Numbered from the stretch's first letter, positions 1 to 10,530 are shown. The stretch is 64,000 nucleotides of DNA from Setoptus koraiensis (GCA_048013815.1 CM106585.1:8742001-8806000); one strand, 5' to 3'. Numbers and translations are program-made. Notes: generated from the letters alone by a model not told the origin.

Positions 1-1900
1 ATAAAGAGAATGTTTTTCCGCGGCGGCAAGTCGCTATTATTGGCTGCTGATTGTGTTGTCATTTAATTGGATGTTGCATGTGGCCAGACGCACGTAGACG
101 CACTTGATATGTTTAGTCACGTTTGAGAGGGCCCACAAACAAACGCTTTGTTGCAACAATATCGCTATGAATACGTCGCTGCAAACCGCGTTCTGTGCTG
201 TGTACCATTTTAGCAACAACAACGACGACAAAAACAACAACAACAACAAGGACAGAAACGGCAACAACAACAACAACATCAACAAATGAGCTAGAAAAGA
301 AAGAGGCTATAGAGACCTTGGCATAGCGAGTTGTCACAAACGAGCCAACTCATCATAATTGGATTGTTTGTGAATACTGGTGTCTGCGGATGCCGGGCCC
401 ACGCAATAGTGACCCGACAACAAATCAGCAACCATTTCGGCGCCATTATTGTCACAGCGGTACAGCCGTCAGCCGGGCCCCACTTCGGGGACCTTGATTT
501 CTCGAATTGGTGCCTTGGGTTAGTGCCCGAAATTGGCGTGTCTAGGCGCACAATAACTCACTGTGGACTTGCAGCGTTATAACAGCATCATTTGTCACTA
601 GTGTTTACGCTACTATTGCCATCACAACAAATGTCACTTACAATAAATCTTTACTTACTGTTATGACAGGCCTATGAATTCGCCTTGGGCACAAGAATCC
701 TCACGAGATTGGCCACTCGCTTTTTTTCTAGACTTCAATATAGAGTCTAGCAAGATTCTTATTCCGGACAGTGTCTTCGTTTGCTTACATGGCGCCTCTA
801 TTTTAACAATCCAGTCCAATGATATGTTTATCAGACCAAATTTGTCATATATTTTCGGCGAATTAGAGTGCCTGCTCGATGTCAGTTGCTCTGTTTGTTT
901 TTTGGTATCGCTGCTTGTGTTTATATTTGCTCCTACGAGACAGCCCTCTCGACCTGATGGAGACGTTTTGGAAACGATTGCGGCCGACCGATCAATTTAA
1001 TATTTTGTGTACCAGCACACCGACAATTGTTAATCTGAAATCAGCTATTATTCACGGCCTCTGAGCTATGAAACTGTGGATACTTGAATTGCAGCCAAAT
1101 GGTAGCCAAATTGTGGCCGATATATAGCCGAATAGTAGCGTATGGGCGCTTGCCAGTGACATGAGCTGTTGTTTTAACCAATCCTAGATATTTTTCAGTT
1201 TTAAATAGCGATCTAATGTTTCAATGTCTAATTGTTTTGCGATGATGTGTCTACTGCATGTTTGTCAGGAACCTTTTTAGTTGCGTAGTAAGTGGTGCTC
1301 CACATATTGTTATTTTCGCTAGAGACATTGATTAATAATGATTGATATTTTGGAGTTTTGCTCGAAATTTATCCTTATTGGATTGCTCACATTGAATACA
1401 AGTGCACACACTCAGACTCACTTGCGATATAAAAAAAAATTGTTGAAAGATAGTGATAGAAAGATAGCACCTAATAATTTGGAGAACTCATCACACATCA
1501 ATGAACTGGCACATTGTCAAATTGTTGTTCAGCTTAATAGACAACAATCATATAGAATACAGAAAACAGAATAGAAAACAGAATAGAAAACAGAATAGCA
1601 AACAGCAAATGAAATGGAAACAAAAATGTTTGCCTTCTCTGCTACTGCAACCATAATCCTCTAATTATCGAGTAGGCTTTTCCCAATGAATCACGCTCAA
1701 TTATACAAACACAGACACTCTCTGTACAGTATGCCTGTTGTATTATTATCGCGCTGTCGAGCTTGATAATAATGCATTTTAAATAATAGTAACACTCTAC
1801 TAGAGATGATTAGCAATATAGTGACACGGCCGTCATTGAAGCAACATTTTTTCGCAAAGCACTACATCGTCAATAAAGCGTCGTTCGTCTATCGAAAAGA
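1..1900. other. No supported gene; AT-rich flank with short repeats
   Basis: I see no reading frame with a family signature here. There is an imperfect CAA tract at about 213-286 and a 14-bp tandem repeat (AGAAAACAGAATAG type, three to four copies) at about 1553-1606. The longest frame, at 674-1000 on the plus strand, has no domain, no signal sequence and no promoter and is probably chance. Confidence 0.6.
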
Positions 1901-1918
1901 ACGACTTTCCTAAAAAGA

Positions 1919-2137
1919 ATGTTCTTTTTCAAGAAAGCTGCACCATGGGAAAAAACGTATAATGATTTCAAGTGTGATTTAGAACTGTTGTTTTCTGTCA
2001 ACCGGGCCAATTTAAATCATCACAGTTACAAATACGATGATTGTCGCCAAGTCTCCGAGGAAGCCATACGAATAGTTCGAGTTGATTGGCAAGTGTCACG
2101 AACTGCAGTCCTCAAACAAGACAACAACGATGGCTAA
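1919..2137 (+). CDS. Short unrecognised ORF, 72 aa, doubtful
   Basis: A true ATG at 1919 opens a 72-residue frame beginning MFFFKKAAPWEKTYND. It has balanced amino-acid use and no low-complexity tract, which is why I list it, but no signal peptide, membrane segment or motif that I recognise. It ends just before a second short ATG frame at 2130-2225 (31 aa). No TATA box or poly(A) signal frames it clearly. It could be a small gene, a remnant exon or chance. Confidence 0.22.
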   Translation: MFFFKKAAPWEKTYNDFKCDLELLFSVNRANLNHHSYKYDDCRQVSEEAIRIVRVDWQVSRTAVLKQDNNDG

Positions 2138-2256
2138 CCATCCAATCGGGCCAATGCCGAAAATTCACTGGCTGCAAGAGTTTGCAAGAGTGTCTAGCTG
2201 TTTTGGAGCCGTCGTAGGACGCTAGCATTCGTCAGCCGTGCATATTTTTAGATTTG

Positions 2257-2264
2257 TATAAATA
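2257..2264 (+). promoter_or_regulatory. TATA box (TATAAATA) upstream of secreted-protein gene
   Basis: TATAAATA, placed to start transcription near 2288. The next long frame starts at 2504, giving a leader of about 215 bases. The leader contains an AATAAA at 2415-2420 and a 31-aa upstream ORF, so the box could instead serve a very short unit of its own. Confidence 0.5.
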
Positions 2265-2313
2265 TAGACACTGGCTGGTTCTATTCCTAGATAGTCTAGC
2301 TTGTGCAATAATC

Positions 2314-2409
2314 ATGCAGGCGATGCGGGGCCTCGTAACTCCAGAACAACTAAACGATAGCTGTCATAGGCTCATACCTAAACTATTGTTAGTTGGTATG
2401 AGTTGTTAG
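2314..2409 (+). CDS. 31-aa upstream ORF or mini-gene
   Basis: An ATG frame of 31 codons beginning MQAMRGLVTPEQ lies 50 bases after the TATA box at 2257 and ends 6 bases before an AATAAA signal (2415-2420). Either it is an upstream ORF in the leader of the 2504 gene, able to damp its translation, or TATA, frame and poly(A) signal form a self-contained tiny gene. I recognise no family. Confidence 0.2.
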   Translation: MQAMRGLVTPEQLNDSCHRLIPKLLLVGMSC

Positions 2410-2503
2410 TTAAGAATAAAATTTTCTTAAAGCCACCTATCATCGTCGCATCATTGCACGATTTTTTCACAACCGATCGACCAATCAGAACAATTTATAA
2501 AAA

Positions 2504-3094
2504 ATGGCGCAAAACAAACAATTAAAGCGAACAGCTCTCCTCCTAATAGGTCTTGCCATAGTGGCAAATTTCGTAGCATTAATCAATTGCCACAACGAAG
2601 TAGACGACAATGAATTGCAACACAATGAAGGCGAACACAATGAATCACAGCCCCTTGAATTAGGACACAATGAAGTAGAAGAGGACGACGCAGAAGATTG
2701 CAACACCGAAGACATGGACGAAATGGTTCGAGCAACCCTTTCCAGTCAACCAATGTCCGGTTTGTTCAGCTATGTTCTGGGGCTAAAAGATAATGTTGTC
2801 GATCTGATAAAACAAAGACTTAATGTTGACATGGATTTGAACAAGATGAAAAGTCAACTGGGCGAAAAATGCGCAGCTCTAGAGGATTTGTACAAAAAAA
2901 TTAAGAGAAAAGTCGAAACCTGCTACACTTCTGGTTCCAACTTTCACCTCATGCTGAAAACACGATTGGATTTGGACAGCTTTGTTTTTTCGAAACCAGC
3001 TCTGACGATGCTGAACGCATGCAAAGAATGGAGATTTGGGCAGCATTCATATGTAAGGCACTTTTTTGGTAACGGAGCACTTTGGTTCAACTGA
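2504..3094 (+). CDS. Secreted acidic protein of unknown function, 196 aa
   Basis: The ATG at 2504 starts a basic n-region and a hydrophobic stretch (LLLIGLAIVANFVALINC, about residues 12-29), a good signal peptide. Residues 30-75 are strongly acidic with repeated HNE and EVDD-type units (HNEVDD, HNEGEHNES, GHNEVEEDD). From about residue 95 to the end the sequence is more regular and amphipathic, with Cys near residues 125, 146 and 173, suggesting a small helical folded domain. An AATAAA lies at 3139-3144, about 45 bases past the stop, so this looks like a single-exon gene. I do not recognise the family; a lineage-specific secreted protein (gland, cuticle or haemolymph) is an inference. Confidence 0.75.
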   Translation: MAQNKQLKRTALLLIGLAIVANFVALINCHNEVDDNELQHNEGEHNESQPLELGHNEVEEDDAEDCNTEDMDEMVRATLSSQPMSGLFSYVLGLKDNVVDLIKQRLNVDMDLNKMKSQLGEKCAALEDLYKKIKRKVETCYTSGSNFHLMLKTRLDLDSFVFSKPALTMLNACKEWRFGQHSYVRHFFGNGALWFN

Positions 3095-3144
3095 GACATC
3101 GGATTGACACCGAAATCTCAACTGAGATGTTTTAAATGAATAAA

Positions 3145-3637
3145 ATTTTGTTACAAGGCTCAATGATTTATTGTTCGATATGAGCAATCGTTTATTTTTT
3201 AAATTTGATACTGGCTAACGCAGTCTTTTTGTTGTTAATCATCCAACGGGAACCAAATTGCCAATTGCTAATTAGAGTAGGGATATTTCTGCTGCGGCCA
3301 TCTGCCAAAGTCAGGGGGAAAAGTGTGATATTTGATTGTTACAGGTACAGAAGTGACAATAGTTGGTGCAATGAGGAATATACAGACAAAAGCGGAAGAG
3401 GGGGATATCTTAAGGTGAGAGATTCGTTTATGGCTAACAAGGGATAATTTATCTGAGGTTGAGCAGGGGAAGGGGGAGTGGGTCAATTGTTCAGAAATGA
3501 GAGGGTCGCTTGTTCCTATCTTGTTATCTTGATTTCTTTAGCATGCATTCATCTCTCATAATGTTTGGAAAAACAATATGCGTCTGCTGTCTATCGCCTG
3601 ACTAAGTTTTGTGCATAAAATATCCAATTTGGACAAG
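3145..3637. other. Intergenic, no gene seen
   Basis: Convergent gap between the secreted-protein gene on the plus strand and the Lys/His-rich gene on the minus strand. Frames here begin at non-ATG codons and carry no motif. Confidence 0.6.
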
Positions 3638-4450
3638 CTAAACTTTTTTCGCTACCAACACCGGCCTATTTATAACTATCGGCTTATTCTTGATAACATA
3701 TTTTGTATCTCGCTTAGACTCGAAAGAACCGTGCTTGTCGTAGTCGTCGTGCTTATCTGTCATATCGTCAAAATCGTAATGTTCGTCACTGTGTCCCTCA
3801 AAGCCGCCATAGTGAGGATAATGCCAATCGTGATGATGGTACAGCAACGGTGGCGAATGTTTGTGATGGGAATAGTCATCGTAATCATCATAATCATAGT
3901 CCTTGCTATGCTTATGTTTGTCGTGATGTTTTTTCGGTTTCTTGTGCTCTTCTTTCTTCTTGTGATAATGTTTATGCTTGTGATCTATGTGTATGTGTAT
4001 CTCTTTCTTGTGTTTCTCTGGCTTCTTAGTGGTGGTTGTTCTCTTCTTTTTCTTCTTCTTCTTTTTGTCCTTCTTCTTTTTCTTCTTTCTCTTTCCAACA
4101 TTGCCATTGTTATCGCCAGCGTTTGCATCATTGTCATCGTCGTCATCGTCTTCGTTGTCGTTATCATCTTGGATTGATTGATCTTGACTTGATTGACCGC
4201 CACCATCTACATTGATCAACTGATCTTGGTCTTGATTGGTCCTAACTAACTTTTGTTTCTCTTCGCCATCGCTCGATATTGTCACTGATGTTACTTGAGT
4301 TTCCGTTGTTGATCTGCTATTTGTTGTTGGTGCTTGTCGTCGCCTTCTAATGGCCTCAGCCAATTGACCTTGACTTACTATGACAACTATCAAGCTTGTA
4401 GATAATATTATCGCCAGCATTGGCCAGCTCGATATTTGCTTTTTTATCAT
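3638..4450 (-). CDS. Secreted Asp/Lys/His block-polyampholyte protein, 270 aa
   Basis: The first in-frame ATG is at 4450 (the frame is open upstream only through a GTG). It encodes a signal peptide (WPMLAIILSTSLIVVIVSQG, about residues 9-28) followed by RRRRQ, a possible furin-type cleavage site. The mature protein is built of blocks: a Gln/Asp region, an Asp/Asn run, a run of some 17 mostly Lys residues, then a His/Lys region with EIHIHI, HKHKHYH and YDYDDYDDY. The tail (IVINRPVLVAKKV) is not low complexity. A TATA box lies at 4616-4623 on the same strand. Such His- and Asp-rich secreted proteins can bind metal or form coacervates or glues; that role is inference. No family is recognised, and repeat-rich DNA (CTT/TTC on the plus strand) explains the long opposite-strand frames. 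Confidence 0.7.
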   Translation of the reverse strand: MIKKQISSWPMLAIILSTSLIVVIVSQGQLAEAIRRRRQAPTTNSRSTTETQVTSVTISSDGEEKQKLVRTNQDQDQLINVDGGGQSSQDQSIQDDNDNEDDDDDDNDANAGDNNGNVGKRKKKKKKDKKKKKKKKRTTTTKKPEKHKKEIHIHIDHKHKHYHKKKEEHKKPKKHHDKHKHSKDYDYDDYDDYSHHKHSPPLLYHHHDWHYPHYGGFEGHSDEHYDFDDMTDKHDDYDKHGSFESKRDTKYVIKNKPIVINRPVLVAKKV

Positions 4451-4615
4451 ATTTGCTATTTTTTTGAATATCTGTTGGTTGTTTTTTCTCTCGCCTCTCA
4501 CTGCTCACTGATGTCGATTTTTCTATTTCCATCCGCTGTAACAATGTTTGTATCCTTTTACTGGTTGTTGCCACTGCTGGTTCTGAATGGTTCGACAAAC
4601 TCCACATATTGCCTC

Positions 4616-4623
4616 TTTATATA
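4616..4623 (-). promoter_or_regulatory. TATA box of the Lys/His-rich secreted gene
   Basis: Minus-strand TATATAAA about 165 bases upstream of the ATG at 4450, leaving a leader of about 135 bases. Confidence 0.5.
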
Positions 4624-5730
4624 TAGTCGACGTGTCAGAATGATACACTGAAACAAGTGCTAAATAACTCGATGCTCGAGTAAGCGTCAGAAGGTGGACA
4701 TGACCAAAGCGGAAATCACCCGATGCATTTGTCCATATCTGTAACGCTCTACCGATGCAACATGATTCGACACGCTATTTTGCACGTACAAGAAATCAAA
4801 GAATTAAAAGCAAAGGTAAGAGAGATCTAATTAGACAATCGTCACGTCGTGGCAATTATCTTTCCCAAAACAACGCGTATATTGTACAGGTGACACCTTT
4901 TTTCTGCAAGCATCAACGACGATAGTGTTATAAATTGAAAGAGATACCAATATTTCATCAACCAGATGTCTCCTTTGTTGACGTGCTCCACAAACAATCG
5001 GAAGTCGGGCACCATTTTGCAACATTGTGCCCATTATTGTTTCACAACTCACAATCAGAGTTAGTTGCTCGTGCATCACCTCGATGGTCGACTTGGCAGC
5101 TTACAAAGTTCTCGCTGATTTACTAGCTGATGAAACTGATTGACTATTCGGGTGATTTCTATCGAGAGCGAAAGTAGCTCATGATAGTCAACCAGCCGAA
5201 AATGATCTAATAGATCAATCGATTCTCGAAGCAATCGGCGGAAAAATCTCTCGCCTTTTCTATGCTTTTCATTCAACGATGAGCCATTCAATCCGATCGG
5301 AACGGCAGCTCAAGCTTGAGCTCAATCTCGTTTGCACCTTCGGTACCATTCGTCACCGACAACTGAGTCTATTCACACATGCACTAATCTACTCCCGTTA
5401 AATGGCTGTTTAATGGCTTCAGCAAGCAGCTCACTTGTTGGCTTGTTGGCAAGCTGTTAGCAGCTTGTCATTTCGCAAAAATTGCATCACTGAGCAAGCT
5501 GAAAAACCTGTTGCTCAATCAATTTGTTATCATTCATTGAGGAAATTTTCACAGTCGACTGAATTCTTATGTTGGTTTTCTGATCAGTTCCTCATGAATT
5601 TCATACAATGAAACGATCAGAATAGAAATCGGAATGGAAACCGCAACAAAATGAACCCGATCAATTGCACAAAAACGAAACAATTCGACTCGGTACCTTT
5701 GTTAAAAAAATCAGCTATCTTTTGTTGTTT
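4624..5730. other. Intergenic, no gene seen
   Basis: Frames in this stretch are short and motif-free. Nothing repetitive stands out apart from short AGCAAGCTG/AGCTTG runs near 5420-5510. Confidence 0.55.
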
Positions 5731-8103
5731 TCAATTGACACACGCCAGTACATCATACTGATCGCATTCTATTTGTATATCATCAAATGGGAACCATCCA
5801 ACATTGTTGTTATTCACATAGCCCACCAGGGTCATGATATTCTGACTTTCATCTTTCACAATGCACCTCGCCACGATATATGGGTCGCCTTGGGCCGACT
5901 TTCCGCCAACAACGGGCAAATTGGTCACGCCGAATTGATCGGATTTGCGCTGTACCCAAGCCAATTGAACGTTTTGTGGTTTGGTCAAAACTTTGAAATC
6001 GTGCAACTCGTAAGATTTGCCCTGGCTACTAACTACACACGAGAAGCCGTGCGTTTTTCCTGGCACTATCTCATTGTTTATGCCATTGGAGCATATGAAA
6101 TAGTTTTGATTGTGATCGTCCAAGTCCCAGACAATGTTAGCCGAAGAATAGAGAGTTTTGTTGGGCTTGGACCAGGTCACCTGGTCACAGGCCATACCTG
6201 GCTGAGGTATGGTACTTTCGGAAGTGTTGTTGTCGATTATGGTTTGCTGCTGATCGGGATTGAATGGCTCAATTGTTTGTGGCTGGTGTGTGGTGCTTGT
6301 AGTGGCGTTGCTGGTGTTGTTATTTGTGTTGCCACTTGTTGTGCCCGAAGGTTTTGGGGCCAGCGTTTGCGATGTCGGCTGAGGGGACGGTTGCGACGTG
6401 GGCCCCAAAGTGAACGGCGAGGGCTCCTTGGTGCTGCTCTGTGGCGGGTTTGTGCTCGTAAACGGATTTGGCTGCGTGGGCGTCGGGAATGGCGGTGTCA
6501 GCGTTGGCATGGGCGGAAAAATTGTTGGCTCCGTTGTCTTATTGTGCGCCGGTTGGCTGTCCGGATTGCTGGGCCCGATCACGGGCGGTGGCTCTGTGAA
6601 TATCCACGGCTCGTGGGTGTCCGAGGTGCCGTTGTTGTGGGGTATCGAGGGTATTATTGTAAACGGAATCTCGTCGCTCGGGTGGGGCTGCACGGGTTGC
6701 GTCGGTTGTGTCGGTTGCGTCGGTTGTTGAGGCTGGCTCGGTGTTGGCGCTGGTGCGGGCGTTGGTTGTGGTGGGTGCAGGGGCTCGTTTATTGGCGGTC
6801 TGATTTGATTGTCGGAAGTTGGCGCGACGGGCACCATCGTTTGACATGAGCAAGAGCATAATTTAAGCACATTGGTGGCCAGCGGAAAGTTGCCGTGGCC
6901 GGGATTGTTGTTTTGCTGCTCAAACGAAATCAACAATTCATTTTTTGGGGCCTGGTGATTCTCGTTTGGCGCCGGCTTTATCAGGGCTATCTGATCGGCG
7001 GTTTGCACACTGGGATCCATCATGTGATAACTGTCCAATTTGAGTATCATCGGCTTAGAGTCGCTAGCAGAAATATCCAATTGATCCTTGATATTTCTGG
7101 CCTCGTTACTATCGTCAATTTTGACTATCGGACACGAATCCAGAGGCTTGCACGTACCGTCTAAATTGTTGTCGTTGAGATTTCCCATTGTATCGACCGA
7201 ATCGGACTCACTTTTTTGCAAATTTGACACAATCGTTTGGGCGCTCTGCTTCAGCTTGCCGTCCAAAATGCCGTTATCCATATTCATTGTAAGGCTTGCC
7301 AATAGCGATTGAGATAGGCCACCGCTTTGCTCACTTGTGCCGGACAATCGTTGCTCCTTTTGATCATCAGTGCCCCTATTCGAGGACGAGTTGACAAGAG
7401 AAACGAAAGTGGGCGACAGATTGTTTTTGATGCTACTGCAATGATACAAGTCCTTCAATTTGTTCAGATCCTCTTCGTGCAAAGAGGGGCCTCGCAGTTT
7501 TTTGTGTTCTGTTCCTATGGCGTTGTCATTTGCGTCGTTTGTTGACAATGATTCAATTTTCAGCGCAATGGGCTTGTTTGATTCTTTCAAATGATAGATA
7601 TTTTTCGGCTTGTCTACTGGTAGTCCCAGACTGCGCAATAAATGATAGCGTACAATAACTTCTGGCCATGTGAAGGCAGCCTCGGTTAATATGATCGACT
7701 GGTGTCGATGGCGACCCGTGAAACCCAACGACGACAAACCGAGCCCGTTGGGGTCGCTATTCGGGTCGAGATAGATGTAAATGAAATGTCTGAATTTCAA
7801 CTGTTCACCATAGGCGTCTAATCCGAGTGGCAACAATCTTATTTTTATGCATGTCTGATGATTTATTTGGTCAATGAAGGAGTAAATCACATTACGCTTT
7901 GTTTCATCGAGGGACACTTGATCGAGCAATATGTCCAGTTCTTTATTGGGCCACAATTTTGAGGAATCGTTGCTGGCGTTGTCAGACAAAAAGTCGTTCG
8001 TTGTTTCTGTTGTTTCGGTTGCTGTCAATGTTTGAGATATCAGTAGAATTTGTAATAGTATGAATAGTGAATAAAAGCTGCCATGTTTGTGATGGAGACT
8101 CAT
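5731..8103 (-). CDS. Secreted mosaic: degenerate astacin-like domain, Pro/Thr-rich linker, C-terminal DM9 domain (790 aa)
   Basis: I chose the ATG at 8103 because it starts a signal peptide (FYSLFILLQILLISQTLTAT, residues 10-29); upstream in-frame starts do not. Residues 70-165 follow the astacin (M12A) order: NVIYSFIDQI then TCIKIR (84-89), then LGFTGRHRHQSIIL (126-139), then VRYHLLRSLGL (151-161). In active astacins that last stretch is HExxHxxGFxHE; here the HExxH slot reads YHLLR and the third His is Val, so zinc binding and catalysis should be lost. Residues about 430-635 are rich in Pro, Thr and Gln with TQP repeats, mucin-like. The final 150 residues match DM9/DUF3421: IVPGKTHGF, FKVLT, then LPVVGG, DPYIVAR and YDVL. 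DM9 proteins bind carbohydrate or act as immune recognition factors in invertebrates. The combination suggests a secreted pseudoprotease-lectin; function is inferred. Confidence 0.8.
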   Translation of the reverse strand: MSLHHKHGSFYSLFILLQILLISQTLTATETTETTNDFLSDNASNDSSKLWPNKELDILLDQVSLDETKRNVIYSFIDQINHQTCIKIRLLPLGLDAYGEQLKFRHFIYIYLDPNSDPNGLGLSSLGFTGRHRHQSIILTEAAFTWPEVIVRYHLLRSLGLPVDKPKNIYHLKESNKPIALKIESLSTNDANDNAIGTEHKKLRGPSLHEEDLNKLKDLYHCSSIKNNLSPTFVSLVNSSSNRGTDDQKEQRLSGTSEQSGGLSQSLLASLTMNMDNGILDGKLKQSAQTIVSNLQKSESDSVDTMGNLNDNNLDGTCKPLDSCPIVKIDDSNEARNIKDQLDISASDSKPMILKLDSYHMMDPSVQTADQIALIKPAPNENHQAPKNELLISFEQQNNNPGHGNFPLATNVLKLCSCSCQTMVPVAPTSDNQIRPPINEPLHPPQPTPAPAPTPSQPQQPTQPTQPTQPVQPHPSDEIPFTIIPSIPHNNGTSDTHEPWIFTEPPPVIGPSNPDSQPAHNKTTEPTIFPPMPTLTPPFPTPTQPNPFTSTNPPQSSTKEPSPFTLGPTSQPSPQPTSQTLAPKPSGTTSGNTNNNTSNATTSTTHQPQTIEPFNPDQQQTIIDNNTSESTIPQPGMACDQVTWSKPNKTLYSSANIVWDLDDHNQNYFICSNGINNEIVPGKTHGFSCVVSSQGKSYELHDFKVLTKPQNVQLAWVQRKSDQFGVTNLPVVGGKSAQGDPYIVARCIVKDESQNIMTLVGYVNNNNVGWFPFDDIQIECDQYDVLACVN

Positions 8104-9757
8104 TTTGGTATCACATTCTGACTTTTGACCAGCAAAATTTTTATGCAAGGAAGCGACAAGTTTCAAGTGAATTGAGCCACTTGAGAGCTTCATGTGGTTG
8201 CGAATAAAATGAATCTCCAACGGTCTTCAACGATCTCCGACGATGATAGCTTTTTCGGGGCCTTGTTCAAATGATCACGGAAGATGCACAAACGATTTTA
8301 CGGTTGCCTCTAACAGTAATTATCCGAGTTGACGTACAATGCTGACTTTTGCTGGGAAATTGATTGATTGATCACACTAGTTGAACAACGTTGATCGATA
8401 GTTGGAGTGTTTTGTCTCTCTAAAACGTTGCACTATCTCTAGGCCTAACAACAACAACACCAACATCCTGTCATCTGTCGAACGGTGGCGCCACTAATTT
8501 AACCTTAATAGATGATCTAGCTTGTTGAGTTAATTAATTCTGCAAATCGCTGATTCATCCATTGTGTACCATAAACAGAGAGGAAAATGTCCGTGTCCGA
8601 AAAGAGTCTTACGATAGCATGAGTTGCTCATTTAATTAGCATCGTAGTGCTTCCCTTCCTCATTGTAGTTGTATTCACATTAATAATTGATTTGTTGATT
8701 GCATTTGTAAACATCATCACTATTGATAGGTTTACACAAGCACAATTGTTTGTTGGTGACAATAATGAGCAAGAGAAAAGAGGCAGTTACATTGTGACTT
8801 TGCGTTGTTATTTTCGCAATACAATACACTTAGATGATATTTGCATATTTTCAAACTAAATCACTAGATTTATACATCATCAAAGTGAGAATAGTCGACG
8901 TTACGAATGTCAAACTGGCATAAATGATGGATTTTCTTCACTCATTGCTTGGCATTGGTTGATATTCTAAATGAGATACCATTCTAATAGCAGATTGTTC
9001 ATTGAACTATCGCAGCCTTAATTAGGGAAAACTGAAATTCTGTGAACTTGTCATTTGTCACGAAGTCCTTTTGCTTCCTTTCATTTGTGAGCATGTAATT
9101 ATTCATATTCACTGAATAATTATTGGACACGGCTCAATAGATCGCGCCTAATTGCTTCACCTACCATGCTCGAGGACACATCTCTTCGCTGGAAATATCT
9201 GGCGAACATGTGAAAATTTTCCATAGTTATCCACAATGGTACTGATTGCACTTTGGCGTCCGTTATTAGCTACAAAGTCGCGAATAGCTGGAGCAGTGAA
9301 TACGGCATACTCAGTTTTTTTAACTATAAATTTTATAGTATAAAAGGCAACTAATGTGGTGGCTCGGGATGCCAACTCAACACCGACGCTCGGCCTGATA
9401 GTAGTAAGATAGAGAATAAGTTTTTTCGCCAGAAAATTCTTTCAGTAGTTGATCAAAATAATACAGTGTGTGCAGTTATGAGCTACGTCAATGTTGTCGG
9501 TGACAGAGCATTGAAACTTTTATTTTGATGCTATATTTTATATAAATGGACAATAATCAATGTGTAACAAATTGTGAATTGTTGTCGCTTCTCTAAAAAT
9601 ACAATGGGTAGTATAGTTTAGTTTTTTATATGTCACATACATAGTAAAAATGTTGTTTCATTTCTCATTCTGCCCACTTTGGCACTCACTCGATACTATC
9701 TTGGCACTGTCTATAACAAATGTGGATGTCGACCACCAACAAGTTCAAACCAGTTGA
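8104..9757. other. Intergenic, 1.65 kb, no supported gene
   Basis: No ATG frame with a recognisable family. A plus-strand TATAAAAG at 9339-9346 looks like a promoter, but only frames of under 20 codons follow it. A 72-codon minus-strand frame (9157-9375) begins at TTG and overlaps that box. Confidence 0.5.
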
Positions 9758-10267
9758 TTATTTGCCCTGAAAACTCTGGGAGCTTCTACGTCTATTTGAT
9801 CCGCTGAACACGTCCATTAGATTGGCCGATCGCCCCGCCGGGCTAGAATTGTTGGATGAATTGCTGCCAGAGGGATTGCTCGTTGAGGAATTTTGCGCAT
9901 TATTTTGTTGTTGTGAGTTGCCTTGCTGGCCAGAATTGTTGCTTGAATTATTTGGATTATTGTTGCTAGTTGTTGATTGCCCATTATCATTGCCATTGTT
10001 TGAACTCTGACTATTTTGAGATGGTTGCGCGTTATTGCCGCTGTTGGTGTCACTGGACGGATTGGCGCCGTTGTCATTGGCGCCCATCAGACGATTTACC
10101 TGAGACTTGAGAGTGGCCACATCCGATTCCAGGGCGGATATACGACATGCATATGAGTTACAGCCAAGCAAATCTTTGAGAAGCATAACACCAAAGGCCT
10201 CCGAATTGGAAATTGCTGCTCCGGCCAAAATGAGGCCAACGAATAGTATTTGCATTGTCTTGAGCAT
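9758..10267 (-). CDS. Secreted Asn/Ser/Gln-rich protein, 169 aa
   Basis: The ATG at 10267 is the first true start (upstream only a GTG) and opens a signal peptide, MLKTMQILFVGLILAGAA, ending near SEAFG. Residues 27-66 are ordinary and include a Cys pair (GCNSYAC) followed by a heptad-like segment (ISALESDVATLKSQVNRLM), a short coiled coil that could oligomerise. Residues 70-145 are almost entirely Asn, Ser, Gln and Gly, intrinsically disordered. The tail is basic (NRRRSS). A minus-strand TATAAATA lies at 10523-10530. The architecture, an oligomerising head and a prion-like or mucin-like tail, is typical of extracellular matrix or glue proteins, but I recognise no family. Confidence 0.7.
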   Translation of the reverse strand: MLKTMQILFVGLILAGAAISNSEAFGVMLLKDLLGCNSYACRISALESDVATLKSQVNRLMGANDNGANPSSDTNSGNNAQPSQNSQSSNNGNDNGQSTTSNNNPNNSSNNSGQQGNSQQQNNAQNSSTSNPSGSNSSNNSSPAGRSANLMDVFSGSNRRRSSQSFQGK

Positions 10268-10522
10268 TGTTTTTGCAGTTGATGTGTTGCTAGTAAGCTT
10301 ATCTTGAAACGTTACTTGGCAGCAGTGCCGAAATCTGGAAATATTCACCTTGAGTTGGTTGTTTGGATGTGTCAGTTTGTGATTGTTGATGATTGATTCA
10401 GCTGGATCGGATAGGTGAAGTTTTGTGGAAACTTTTATTCAACGAATTATCTACTCTTCGAATTCCAAAGGAATTTGTGGTCTATCTGTTGTCAGTGAGT
10501 GCTTATGAGCTTGGGTAGCATC

Positions 10523-10530
10523 TATTTATA
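10523..10530 (-). promoter_or_regulatory. TATA box of the Asn/Ser-rich secreted gene
   Basis: Minus-strand TATAAATA, about 255 bases from the ATG. It lies 280 bases from the plus-strand TATA box at 10809, so the two secreted-protein genes share one divergent promoter region. Confidence 0.6.

Noticed and set aside
3611-4177. 188-codon hydrophobic plus-strand frame
   Set aside because: Antisense of the Lys/Asp/His blocks of the minus-strand secreted gene.
5665-6849. 394-codon plus-strand frame
   Set aside because: Antisense shadow of the Pro/Thr-rich and DM9 coding region of the minus-strand gene.
9157-9375. 72-codon minus-strand frame with balanced composition
   Set aside because: Starts at TTG, not ATG, and overlaps a plus-strand TATAAAAG box; no signature.
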